Origin: Streptomyces resistomycificus
Lineage (GTDB): Bacteria > Actinomycetota > Actinomycetes > Streptomycetales > Streptomycetaceae
Reading direction: 5' to 3'
Assembly: GCF_001514265.1 (NCBI RefSeq)
Contig: NZ_KQ949006.1
Location: forward strand, 62,001 to 126,000
DNA length: 64,000 bases
The notes under the pieces are model-generated. The model saw only the letters and a program-made list of their open reading frames with translations, had not been told where the DNA came from and did no database searches. Below are positions 35,734 through 43,308 of this stretch, in pieces (the stretch's first letter is position 1; the number at the start of each line of letters is the position of its first letter). Position numbers and translations under genes: made by a program.

Positions 35734-36770
35734 GGCCTCTCCAGGCGGTCGTAGGCGGGACGGCGGGCGGCCAGCAGTACGGCGCACAGGACGGCCGCCG
35801 CCGCCCAGCCGCCCTGCGCCGGGGCGCCGTCCAGGCAGTACGAGAGCTGCTCGGACAGCCGTGCGGTCAGCCGGCCGCCGGGCGCGGCGAGCGCCGGGAC
35901 GAGCACGGCGCACAGCCAGCCGCCGCCCGTCACGGCCGTCGCCGTACGGCAGCCGACGTACCCGGCCAGGGCCAGCGAGGCCAGCGTGAGCGCCAGCCCC
36001 GGCAGCAGCCAGGCGGCCGCGCCCGGCGCCCCCGAGGACGGCACCAGCAGCCCGGCCAGCGTCAGCAGCGGCAGGCTCACCGCCAGCACCGCGACCGTCC
36101 GCGTCAGCACCAGCCGCAGCCCCGCGGCCGGCGTGGACGCGGCGATCTCGTGCAGCGGGTCGGCATGCGCCCCGTAGGACAGCGCGACCCCGACCACCGG
36201 CACCAGGGGCGCCACCGCCAGCAGCAGGGGGCGTGTCCCCGCGAACCCGGCCCCGTAGGCGAGCACGACCGCCCCGACCGCCACGAGCAGCACGGCCGGC
36301 AACCAGGCGCCGCGCACGGCGGGCCCGGCGGCCCACAGGACGCGGGTGAGGCGGGGGACGGGGGAGGGGCGCCCCAGGTACCGGGAGGACCAGATGCGGG
36401 CTCGGGTGGAGGGGAGGGAGGGGCGCGGCGCGGTCCTGGCGGGGACCGCACCGGGCGCCGCACCCGCCGGGACCTCACCGGCTCCGACCGCGACCCCGGC
36501 CGCACCCGCCGGGACCTCACCGGCTCCGACCGCGACCCCGGCTCCGGTCGGGGCCGGAGCCGGGGCAGGTGCCGGGGCCGCCCCCAGTACGGCCCCGCGC
36601 ACCTCCGCCAGCACCACGCCCGCCGGAGTCGTCCGTACCGCGTGCGACACGCGGGCCGCGCAGTGGCCGCAGCTCTCCAGGTGTTTCTCCAGGGACCAGG
36701 CGTCCGGCTCCGGCAGGGTGCCGTCGCCGTAGCGGGTGACCAGGTCGTCGGACGCGTGCCAGCCGGTCAT
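35730..36770 (-). CDS. Putative anti-sigma factor: zf-HC2 zinc finger fused to a polytopic membrane domain
   Basis: 346 residues. The N-terminal anti-sigma zinc-binding motif is H30-x3-C34-x2-C37 (KHLESCGHCAAR), followed by an Ala/Pro/Gly-rich linker carrying two identical 14-residue repeats (GVAVGAGEVPAGAA; a 42-bp DNA duplication at 36460-36543). About six membrane helices follow (LPAVLLVAVGAVVLAYGAGF, LLLAVAPLVPVVGVALSY, and others). The gene overlaps the sigma gene by ATGA, as expected for a sigma/anti-sigma pair. Classical anti-sigmas have one helix, so the permease-like membrane part is unusual and may let transporter state control the sigma factor. Confidence 0.82.
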   Translation of the reverse strand: MTGWHASDDLVTRYGDGTLPEPDAWSLEKHLESCGHCAARVSHAVRTTPAGVVLAEVRGAVLGAAPAPAPAPAPTGAGVAVGAGEVPAGAAGVAVGAGEVPAGAAPGAVPARTAPRPSLPSTRARIWSSRYLGRPSPVPRLTRVLWAAGPAVRGAWLPAVLLVAVGAVVLAYGAGFAGTRPLLLAVAPLVPVVGVALSYGAHADPLHEIAASTPAAGLRLVLTRTVAVLAVSLPLLTLAGLLVPSSGAPGAAAWLLPGLALTLASLALAGYVGCRTATAVTGGGWLCAVLVPALAAPGGRLTARLSEQLSYCLDGAPAQGGWAAAAVLCAVLLAARRPAYDRLERP

Positions 36771-37411
36771 GCCGGGCCTCCCAGCGGTGACGGGTTCAAC
36801 TGGGCGAGGGCCGCGCGCAGTTCGGCGCGGGCGCGCATCGCGCGGGACTTGACGGTGCCCTCGGGGATGCCGAGCAGCCGGGCCGTCTCTCGGGTGGTCA
36901 GCCCGTCGACGACCGTGGCGCGCAGCACCTCACGCAGCTCGGGGGAGATCCGGTCGAGGGCGGTGCCCACGTCGCCGTACTCCAGGGCCGCCAGCACCCG
37001 GTCCTCCGCGGACGCCGACGCCGACGCCGACGCGTAGGTGGAGTGCGCCTCGTCCGGTGGCGCGTTCATCGGAGCGGCCTCCAGTCGCGTCGCCCGCTCG
37101 TGCGCCCGCCGGGCGTCGACCAGGCGCCGCGCGGCGATGGTCCACAGCCAGCCGCCGGCCTCCTCACCGCGGTGCCCGGCCGCCGACCGCCACACCGTGA
37201 CGAACGTGTCCTGGAGCACCTCGCGCACCACCTCGGCGTCGGCGCAGCGCCGGGTCAGCCGGGCGTGCAGCCAGCCCGCGTGCCGGTCGTACAGCTCGGC
37301 CATCGCCGCCGAGTCCCCGGCCGCGACCGCGCGCAGCAGTGCCGCGTCCGCCTCGTCGGAGGCTCCCTCGTCCTTCTCCCGCTGGCCCCCCATGGGGCGG
37401 AACAGTCTCAC
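36767..37411 (-). CDS. ECF-type RNA polymerase sigma factor
   Basis: 214 residues: region 2 (about 45-105, LYDRHAGWLHARLTRRCADAEVVREVLQDTFVTVWRSA) and region 4 (about 145-205, LDRISPELREVLRATVVDGLTTRETARLLGIPEGTVKSRAMRARAELRAAL) with a helix-turn-helix. The linker contains an alternating Ala-Ser stretch. First gene of a five-gene unit, held in check presumably by the zinc-finger membrane protein that follows. The GTG at 37411 has AGAGGGG upstream; an ATG six codons later is the alternative. Confidence 0.9.
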   Translation of the reverse strand: MRLFRPMGGQREKDEGASDEADAALLRAVAAGDSAAMAELYDRHAGWLHARLTRRCADAEVVREVLQDTFVTVWRSAAGHRGEEAGGWLWTIAARRLVDARRAHERATRLEAAPMNAPPDEAHSTYASASASASAEDRVLAALEYGDVGTALDRISPELREVLRATVVDGLTTRETARLLGIPEGTVKSRAMRARAELRAALAQLNPSPLGGPA

Positions 37412-37689
37412 ACCCCCTCTATCGACCGGCTCCGAGCGCGCGGTTCACGGCCCTGAGCGCCTCCCGTGTGTCGTGCGTCACCCCTGGCTGTCCCACCCGT
37501 GACTGTCCCGGTCGTGGCTGCCCCAGTCGTGGAGGGAGCCGGCCGTCCTGCGGCGTTTGCACCGGTCTGGAGAGCCCTAGCCGGAACAGAATGTGAGGAG
37601 ACGCACGTTGTCCCTCTCGATACGTCTGCCGCCGCGACCACTGGGTAGGGCTGCGATAACCGATCGTCGAACTCGACAAGGAGGCCCCC

Positions 37690-37917
37690 GTGGCCGCATC
37701 GGCACACCTTCTGCTCCCGGCCCCTTCCAAACCCGAGGCGGAGCCGTCCGCCGCACCCGATCTGCACTTCTGCGTGTTCAGCGCGGAGGGAGCCTGCGTG
37801 GAGACCCCCCTCACCAGCGAACCGCCGCTGCCGGATGCCGAACCCCTCACCAGCGAGCCGCCGCTCGCCGACGCCGCCCCCCTGACCAGCGAGTCCGACG
37901 CGCACGCGGAGCCCTAG
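37690..37917 (+). CDS. Small repeat-containing protein directly upstream of malQ
   Basis: 75 residues, acidic, Pro- and Ala-rich. A leader-like hydrophobic patch (AHLLLPAPS) is followed by a middle with two Cys (HFCVFSAEGAC) and three tandem 12-residue repeats beginning PLTSEPPL, PLTSEPPL and PLTSES (residues 40-70). The GTG has an excellent AAGGAGG site 6 nt upstream, and the TAG is followed immediately by the malQ GTG, so it is real by translation signals. I recognise no family. It could be a translational leader for malQ, a small regulator, or a precursor-type peptide. No modifying enzyme is nearby. Confidence 0.65.
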   Translation: MAASAHLLLPAPSKPEAEPSAAPDLHFCVFSAEGACVETPLTSEPPLPDAEPLTSEPPLADAAPLTSESDAHAEP

Positions 37918-40023
37918 GTGACCGCGTCCCGGCCGGTCGAGCCGCCCTCCGAGGACCTGTCCCGGCTCGCCGCCCTGCACGGCGTCGCCACCTCCTACAG
38001 CCCGTCCCCGGACCGTACGGTCGCGGCCTCGGTCACCGCCGTCACCCGGGCCCTGTCGGCCCTCGGCGTCGACGCGGACACCCCCGCGGCCGTCCGGGAC
38101 GCACTCGCCGCCCGCGAGCGGGAACTGCGCGAACGCCTGCTGCCCCCGACGGTGGCGTGCTGGAGCGGCGCCCGCCCCGCCGCCCTCGACGCCCTCCCGG
38201 ACGGCACCCGCCTGCGCATCGAGACCGAACAGGGCGAGATCCGCGCCACCGCCGACCAACTCCCGCCAGGCTTCCACCGGTTGACCGCCACGGCCCCCGA
38301 CGGCCGCACCGCCCGCGCCCACCTGATCGTGGCCCCGCCCCGGCTGCCCGCACCCCCCGGACGCTCGTACGGCCTGCTCGTCCAGCTCTACTCCCTGCTC
38401 TCCCGGCGCTCCTGGGGCATGGGAGATCTCGGCGACCTCGGCGAACTCGCCGCCTGGGCGGGCCGCGCGCTCGGCGCCGGGTTCATCCAGGTCAACCCGC
38501 TGCACGCGGCCGTACCCGGTGCCCCCACCGACCCGTCCCCCTACCGGCCCTCCTCGCGCCGCTTTCCCGACCCGGTCCATCTGCGGGTCGAGGACATCCC
38601 CGAGTACGCCCACGTCGAGGACGGCGAGCGGGCGCGGGCCCTGCTGGAGCGGGCCGGGCGGCTGCGGGCGTCGGTGCTGGAGAAGGGCGCGCTGATCGAC
38701 CGGGACGCCGTGTGGGAGCTCAAGCGGGAGGCGCTGGAGCTGGTCCGGGACGTGCCGCTCGGGCCCGGCCGCCGCGCCGCCTACGTCGACTACCTCGCCG
38801 AGCAGGGCCAGGCCCTCGAGGACCACGCCACCTGGTGCGCCCTCGCCGAGGTGCACGGTGTTGACTGGCACCGCTGGCCGGCCGGCCTGCGTGACCCCCG
38901 CTCGGCCGAAACGGCCCGCGCCCGCGGCGAGTTGATGGACCGGGTGGACTTCCACTGCCGTCTCGCCTGGCTCACCGACACCCAGCTCACCGCCGCCCAG
39001 CGTGCGGCCCGGGAGGCGGGCATGCCGGTGGGCGTGGTCCACGACCTCGCGGTCGGCGTCCATCCCGGCGGCGCCGACGCGTGGGCGCAGCAGGACCACT
39101 TCGCGGCCGGCATGTCGGTCGGCGCGCCCCCGGACGCCTTCAACGCCCGCGGCCAGGACTGGGGCCTGCCGCCCTGGAGGCCGGACCGCCTGGCCGAGTC
39201 GGGGTACGCGCCCTTCCGCGCCCTGCTCAGGGGCCTGTTCCGCTACGCCGGTGCCCTGCGCATGGACCACGTCATGGGCCTGTTCCGGTTGTGGTGGGTG
39301 CCCCAGGGCGAGCTGCCCACGGAGGGCACCTACGTCCGCTACGACGCCGAGGCCATGCTCGCCGTCCTGGTCCTGGAGGCCTCCCGCGCCGGGACCGTGG
39401 TGATCGGCGAGGACCTGGGCACGGTGGAACCCGGGGTGCGCGAGACGCTGCGCGAGCGAGGGGTGCTCGGCACGTCGGTGCTGTGGTTCGAACGCGACTG
39501 GGGCGGCGACGGCCGCCCCCTGCCCCCCGACCAGTGGCGCGCCGACTGCCTGGCCACCGCCACCACCCACGACCTGCCGCCCACCGCGGCCCGCCTCACC
39601 GGCGAACACGTCGAACTCCGTGACAGCCTCGGCCTGTTGGCCCGCCCCCTGGACGAGGAACGGGCGGAGGCCTCGGCGGACACGGCCGAGTGGCTTGAGC
39701 TGCTCGCCCGGCTCGGCCTGCTGCACGGCACCGGCGGCGGCACCGACGTGTCCGCCGAGGAGGCCGAGATCCAGGCCGTCCACCGCTATCTCCTGCACAC
39801 CCCGGCCCGCATGATCGGCGTCTGGCTGCCCGACACCGTCGGCGACCGCCGCCCGCAGAACCTCCCCGGCACGTGGGACCAGTACCCGAACTGGCGTCTG
39901 CCGATCGCGGACACGGAGGGGCGGCCGGTGACGCTGGAGGAACTGGCGGCCTCGCCGCGGCTGCACGCCCTGGTCGAGGTGGTGCGGTCAGCGCCCCAGG
40001 CCGCGTCGGGCGGGCGGGAGTGA
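37918..40023 (+). CDS. malQ: 4-alpha-glucanotransferase (amylomaltase), GH77
   Basis: 701-residue GH77 enzyme that transfers alpha-1,4-glucan chains between maltooligosaccharides. Active-site residues: nucleophile Asp450 in LRMDHVMGLFR, acid/base Glu498 in VVIGEDLGTVEP, transition-state Asp552 in TTHDLPPT. Also visible are SWGMGDLGDL near 162 and the family loop DAFNARGQDWGLPPW. An N-terminal extension of about 150 residues is normal in actinobacterial MalQ. The GTG abuts the stop of the small repeat protein, so translation is likely coupled. Confidence 0.93.
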   Translation: MTASRPVEPPSEDLSRLAALHGVATSYSPSPDRTVAASVTAVTRALSALGVDADTPAAVRDALAARERELRERLLPPTVACWSGARPAALDALPDGTRLRIETEQGEIRATADQLPPGFHRLTATAPDGRTARAHLIVAPPRLPAPPGRSYGLLVQLYSLLSRRSWGMGDLGDLGELAAWAGRALGAGFIQVNPLHAAVPGAPTDPSPYRPSSRRFPDPVHLRVEDIPEYAHVEDGERARALLERAGRLRASVLEKGALIDRDAVWELKREALELVRDVPLGPGRRAAYVDYLAEQGQALEDHATWCALAEVHGVDWHRWPAGLRDPRSAETARARGELMDRVDFHCRLAWLTDTQLTAAQRAAREAGMPVGVVHDLAVGVHPGGADAWAQQDHFAAGMSVGAPPDAFNARGQDWGLPPWRPDRLAESGYAPFRALLRGLFRYAGALRMDHVMGLFRLWWVPQGELPTEGTYVRYDAEAMLAVLVLEASRAGTVVIGEDLGTVEPGVRETLRERGVLGTSVLWFERDWGGDGRPLPPDQWRADCLATATTHDLPPTAARLTGEHVELRDSLGLLARPLDEERAEASADTAEWLELLARLGLLHGTGGGTDVSAEEAEIQAVHRYLLHTPARMIGVWLPDTVGDRRPQNLPGTWDQYPNWRLPIADTEGRPVTLEELAASPRLHALVEVVRSAPQAASGGRE

Positions 40024-40101
40024 GGGTGTTCGCGGCCGGTCCGCGCCTCGTACGCACCCCCCGGGCGAGCGACTCCGATCGCCGTTGGGTACTTTGGCCC
40101 C

Positions 40102-40383
40102 GTGGACAAGAAGAACGCCCTGCGCGCCGGCGCCCTGGCTGCCGGTACGACGCTGATGTTGCTGCTCATGTCGTCTCCCGCGCTCGCGCTGACCCGCGAC
40201 GACGGTGACGACCCCGGCCCGGGCCTGAGTGTCATCGACACGCTGGGACTCTTCGTCGTGGCCCCGATCGTGCTGTTCGCGGTCATCGCCGGTCTGGTGA
40301 TGGTCCTGGACAAGTCGCACGAGTCGCACCGGGTGACCACCCGCAACATCAAGACCAAGGCCAAGGCCGGCTCGAAGGCCTGA
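40102..40383 (+). CDS. Small membrane protein
   Basis: 93 residues with two hydrophobic helices: ALAAGTTLMLLLMSSPALAL (about 12-31, possibly a signal anchor with an SPALA-like cleavage region) and LFVVAPIVLFAVIAGLVMVL (about 50-69), then a basic cytoplasmic tail (KSHESHRVTTRNIKTKAKAGSKA). No known domain. GTG start; no strong ribosome site is seen, so leaderless translation is possible. A hairpin follows. Confidence 0.75.
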   Translation: MDKKNALRAGALAAGTTLMLLLMSSPALALTRDDGDDPGPGLSVIDTLGLFVVAPIVLFAVIAGLVMVLDKSHESHRVTTRNIKTKAKAGSKA

Positions 40384-40417
40384 CCTGGCGCATCCCCGAG
40401 GGCGCCGACCCCGCCGT

Positions 40418-40439
40418 ACGTACGCGCACCCGCGTACGT
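40418..40439. terminator. Bidirectional hairpin between convergent genes
   Basis: ACGTACGCG-CACC-CGCGTACGT, 9-bp perfect stem, between the small membrane protein gene and the TetR gene, which converge here. Confidence 0.6.
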
Positions 40440-40479
40440 GGGCGAGGCCGGCGCCTTCGGCGTGTTGCGAGGTCCCCTC

Positions 40480-41058
40480 TCAGGGGCTGGGTGCCGTCAG
40501 GTACCGCTGAACCGCGGGCCCCAGCCACGCCACGACCTCCCGGGGGTGCAGCGCCACGGCCGCCGGCAGCCGCAGCACGTACCGGGTGAGTGCCAGCCCC
40601 AGCAGCTGGGTCGCCACGAGCGCGGCCCGCGTCGGCACCTGCTCGGGGTCCGGGCACACCGCACGGGTGACCGGCAGCACCTGGTCCCGGAAGATGCCCT
40701 GCATCCGCTCGGCCCCCGCCTCGTTGGTCGCGCCGACCCGGAGCAGGGCGGTGAGCACGTCGTTGTCCTCCCACATGCGCAGGAAGTGCGTGACGAGCGC
40801 CGGGCCCGCGTCCTGCCGGGGCAGCGCTGTCAGGTCGGGCAGTTCCAGGTCGACGGAGACCGCCGCCGCGAAGAGGCCCTCCTTGTTGCCGTAGTAGCGC
40901 ATCACCATCGACGGATCGATGCGCGCGTCCTTGGCGATGGCCCGGATGGTGGCCCGCTCGTACCCGTCGGCGGCGAACCGCTCGCGGGCCGCGGCGAGGA
41001 TCGCGTTGCGGGTGGTGTCGGAACGCCTGGGCTGCGGGGAGGAGCTGCTTTCCGTCAT
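40480..41058 (-). CDS. TetR-family transcriptional regulator
   Basis: 192 residues with an N-terminal TetR helix-turn-helix (about 15-60, RNAILAAARERFAADGYERATIRAIAKDARIDPSMVMRYYGNKEGLF) and an all-helical C-terminal ligand domain (PALVTHFLRMWEDNDVLTALLRVG). Start ATG at 41058. It is divergent from the FAD monooxygenase gene over a 127-bp gap that carries several copies of a CCAACA-type palindrome, so it very likely represses both genes until an aromatic ligand binds. Confidence 0.9.
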   Translation of the reverse strand: MTESSSSPQPRRSDTTRNAILAAARERFAADGYERATIRAIAKDARIDPSMVMRYYGNKEGLFAAAVSVDLELPDLTALPRQDAGPALVTHFLRMWEDNDVLTALLRVGATNEAGAERMQGIFRDQVLPVTRAVCPDPEQVPTRAALVATQLLGLALTRYVLRLPAAVALHPREVVAWLGPAVQRYLTAPSP

Positions 41059-41059
41059 G

Positions 41060-41144
41060 CCAACAAGTGTAGGCCAACACGTGTTGACCCTTGCGTGGCG
41101 CCGCGTTACGCTCGCCAACAAGCGTTGGCAAACAGGTGTTGGCA
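41060..41144. promoter_or_regulatory. TetR operators between regulator and monooxygenase
   Basis: Perfect 12-bp palindrome CAACACGTGTTG (41075-41086), inverted repeat GCCAAC-AAGC-GTTGGC in near form (41114-41129), and half-sites CCAACAAGTGT (41060-41070) and CAGGTGTTGGC (41133-41143). All share the core CCAACAnGTGTTGG. The array covers the region where both divergent promoters must lie. Confidence 0.75.
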
Positions 41145-41185
41145 AACGGCTGCCGACAAACCAGCGCCGGCATCAGGAGGCCCTC

Positions 41186-42685
41186 ATGGACGGCACCGGC
41201 ACCCGCACTGGCACCCCCCACGGCACTCCCACCCCCCACTCCGTGATCGTCGTCGGTTCCGGTCCCACCGGCCTTCTCCTGGCCGGCGACCTCGCCACCG
41301 CCGGCGTCCCCGTCACCCTCGTCGAGAAGCGCCCCCACCAGGTCGGCAACCTCTCCCGAGCCTTCGTCCTGCACGCCCGCACCCTCGAGCAGCTGGACGC
41401 CCGCGGTCTCGCCGACGAACTCGAAGCCGTCGGCCGCCCCCTCGACCGCATGAGCCTCTTCCGCCGGCTCACCGTCGAGCTCGACACCCTGCCCTCCCGC
41501 TTCAACCACCTCCTCGTCCTCCCGCAGTACGAGGTGGAGAAGGTGCTGGAGCGGCGGGCCGTCGAGGCGGGCGTCGACTTCCGGTACGAGACCGAGGTGA
41601 CCGGCCTGGCACAGGACGCGGACGGCGTGACCGTCGAGGTCCGGGCCGGCGGGGGCAGCGGGGACGAGAAGGGCGGGGCGGCCGAGAGGCTGCGCGCCGC
41701 GTACGTCGTCGGCGCCGACGGCATGCGCAGCTCCGTGCGGGACGCGGTCGGACTGCCCTTCCCGGGGCGCTCGGTGATCCGTTCCGTCGTACTCGCGGAC
41801 GTGCGGCTGGCCGAGGAGCCGGACACCCTGCTGACGGTCAACGCCGCCGGCGACGCCTTCGCCTTCCTCGCACCCTTCGGCGACGGCTACTACCGCGTGA
41901 TCGGCTGGAACCGGGTCCGCGACGTCCCGGACAGCGAGCCCCTGGACCTGGACGAGGTCAAGGAGGTCACCCGGCTCGCCCTCGGCAGCGACTTCGGGAT
42001 GCACGACGCCCGCTGGATGTCCCGCTTCCACAGCGATGAGCGCCAGGTCCCGGCCTACCGCGTCGGCCGCGTCTTCCTGGCCGGCGACGCCGCGCACGTC
42101 CACACCCCGGCCGGCGGCCAGGGCATGAACACCGGCCTCCAGGACGCGGCCAACCTGAGCTGGAAGCTCGCCCAGGTGCTCGGCGGCCACGCGGACCCGG
42201 CACTCCTCGGCACCTACCAGACCGAACGGCACCCGGTCGGCAGGTCGGTGCTCCGCAGCAGCGGCGGCATCGTCCGCCTCGCCATGGCCCGGCGTCCCTG
42301 GGAGCTGGCGCTGCGGGCGACCGTGGCGACCTTCCTCAACGTCGTCGCCCCGGCCCGCCGCAGGATGGCCGGCAGGCTCACCGGCATCGGCTACCGCTAC
42401 CCGGCCCCTCGCGGCGCCCACCGTCTCGCCGGCACCCGCGCCCCGGACGCCGCCCTCGCCGCCGGCGGCCGCCTCTACGAGTCCCTGCGCGGCGGACGGT
42501 TCGTGCTGATCACTCCCGAGGGGTACGAGGTCCACGGCGCCCGCCGGGGCCGGCTGGCCGTGGAGCGCTGGGCGGGCGACCGCCGTACGACGGTCCTCGT
42601 GCGCCCCGACGGATACGTGGCCTGGGCGGCCGACCGCGCCGACCGGGCGACGGTCGAGTCCGCTCTCGCGTCCCGTGTGGGCTGA
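41186..42685 (+). CDS. FAD-dependent aromatic monooxygenase
   Basis: 499 residues, class A flavoprotein hydroxylase of the PheA/PNPox-MhpA type. FAD motifs: VIVVGSGPTGLLLAGDL (residues 19-35), the DG motif YVVGADGMRSSVRDAVG, and the GD motif VFLAGDAAHVHTPAGGQGMNTGLQDAANLSWKLA. A thioredoxin-like C-terminal region of about 100 residues follows. It would hydroxylate a phenolic or polyketide substrate using NAD(P)H and O2. The N-terminal Gly-Thr-rich 17 residues are extra. The ATG has AGGAGG 5 nt upstream. No biosynthetic genes are beside it, so a detoxification or catabolic role under TetR control is plausible. Confidence 0.9.
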   Translation: MDGTGTRTGTPHGTPTPHSVIVVGSGPTGLLLAGDLATAGVPVTLVEKRPHQVGNLSRAFVLHARTLEQLDARGLADELEAVGRPLDRMSLFRRLTVELDTLPSRFNHLLVLPQYEVEKVLERRAVEAGVDFRYETEVTGLAQDADGVTVEVRAGGGSGDEKGGAAERLRAAYVVGADGMRSSVRDAVGLPFPGRSVIRSVVLADVRLAEEPDTLLTVNAAGDAFAFLAPFGDGYYRVIGWNRVRDVPDSEPLDLDEVKEVTRLALGSDFGMHDARWMSRFHSDERQVPAYRVGRVFLAGDAAHVHTPAGGQGMNTGLQDAANLSWKLAQVLGGHADPALLGTYQTERHPVGRSVLRSSGGIVRLAMARRPWELALRATVATFLNVVAPARRRMAGRLTGIGYRYPAPRGAHRLAGTRAPDAALAAGGRLYESLRGGRFVLITPEGYEVHGARRGRLAVERWAGDRRTTVLVRPDGYVAWAADRADRATVESALASRVG

Positions 42686-42691
42686 GCCGGC

Positions 42692-43198
42692 TCAGGCCCT
42701 CTCGGTCCCCGCCAGCAACTCCCGCAGCAGGTGGGACAGCTGCTCGGCCTGCTGGTCGTCCAAGGCGGCCTTCAGGGCCTGTGTCTGGACGGCCAGCCCC
42801 GCGCCCACCGCCTCGTCGACCAGCTTCAACCCCTTGTCCGTCAGGGTCACCTGGAGGCCCCTGCGGTCGTGCGGGTCGGGGGAGCGGCGGAGCAGGCCGG
42901 CCCGCTCCAGTTTGTCCAGGCGGCCGGTCATGCCGCCGGTGGTGAGCATCAGGGTCGCGGAGAGCTGGCGGGGGGAGAGGGTGTGCGGGGCTCCTGAGCG
43001 GCGCAGGGTGGCCAGGACGTCGAACTCGCCGCGGGAGATCCCGAGGGGCGCGTACGCCTCCTCCGTGCGGTCGCTCATCGTGCGCGCGAGCCGGTAGATC
43101 CGCCCGAAGACCTCCATGGCGGCGGTGTCGAGGTCGGGCCGCTCCGCGGCCCACTGCTCGATGATCGCGTCGACCGGGTCCCTGTGCTGTGCGCTCAT
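42692..43198 (-). CDS. MarR-family transcriptional regulator
   Basis: 168-residue winged-helix protein: LGISRGEFDVLATLRRSG, LSPRQLSATLMLTTGGMTGRLDKLERAGLLRRSPDPHDRRGLQVTLTDKG (recognition helix and wing with the DxRx signature), and a dimerising C-terminal helix. Start ATG 43198. Its stop lies 7 nt past the convergent monooxygenase stop, so no separate terminator fits there. It is divergent from an EamA exporter gene across palindrome-rich DNA, so it probably represses that exporter and itself. Confidence 0.9.
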   Translation of the reverse strand: MSAQHRDPVDAIIEQWAAERPDLDTAAMEVFGRIYRLARTMSDRTEEAYAPLGISRGEFDVLATLRRSGAPHTLSPRQLSATLMLTTGGMTGRLDKLERAGLLRRSPDPHDRRGLQVTLTDKGLKLVDEAVGAGLAVQTQALKAALDDQQAEQLSHLLRELLAGTERA

Positions 43199-43243
43199 GC
43201 GTTGAGTATCCGCTCGTCGGCAGGTCGCCCGCAAGAAAGTAGC

Positions 43244-43291
43244 TTGACTGTAAGTTGCTTAGCGCTAAGCTAATCAGCGTCAAGTTAACTT
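43244..43291. promoter_or_regulatory. Promoter and MarR operators before the EamA exporter
   Basis: A sigma70-like promoter TTGACT (43244-43249), 16-bp spacer, TAAGCT (43266-43271) points at the exporter gene. The perfect 14-bp palindrome GCTTAGCGCTAAGC (43257-43270) covers the -10 box, and a second perfect palindrome AAGTTAACTT lies at 43282-43291, about where transcription would start. This region is strikingly AT-richer than its surroundings. Confidence 0.7.
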
Positions 43292-43308
43292 CGCAGAAGG
43301 GTGCCGTC

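Noticed and set aside
37690..37917. Lanthipeptide or other RiPP precursor
   Set aside because: Repeats and two Cys are suggestive, but no modification, protease or export genes are linked; the neighbours are malQ and an ECF unit.
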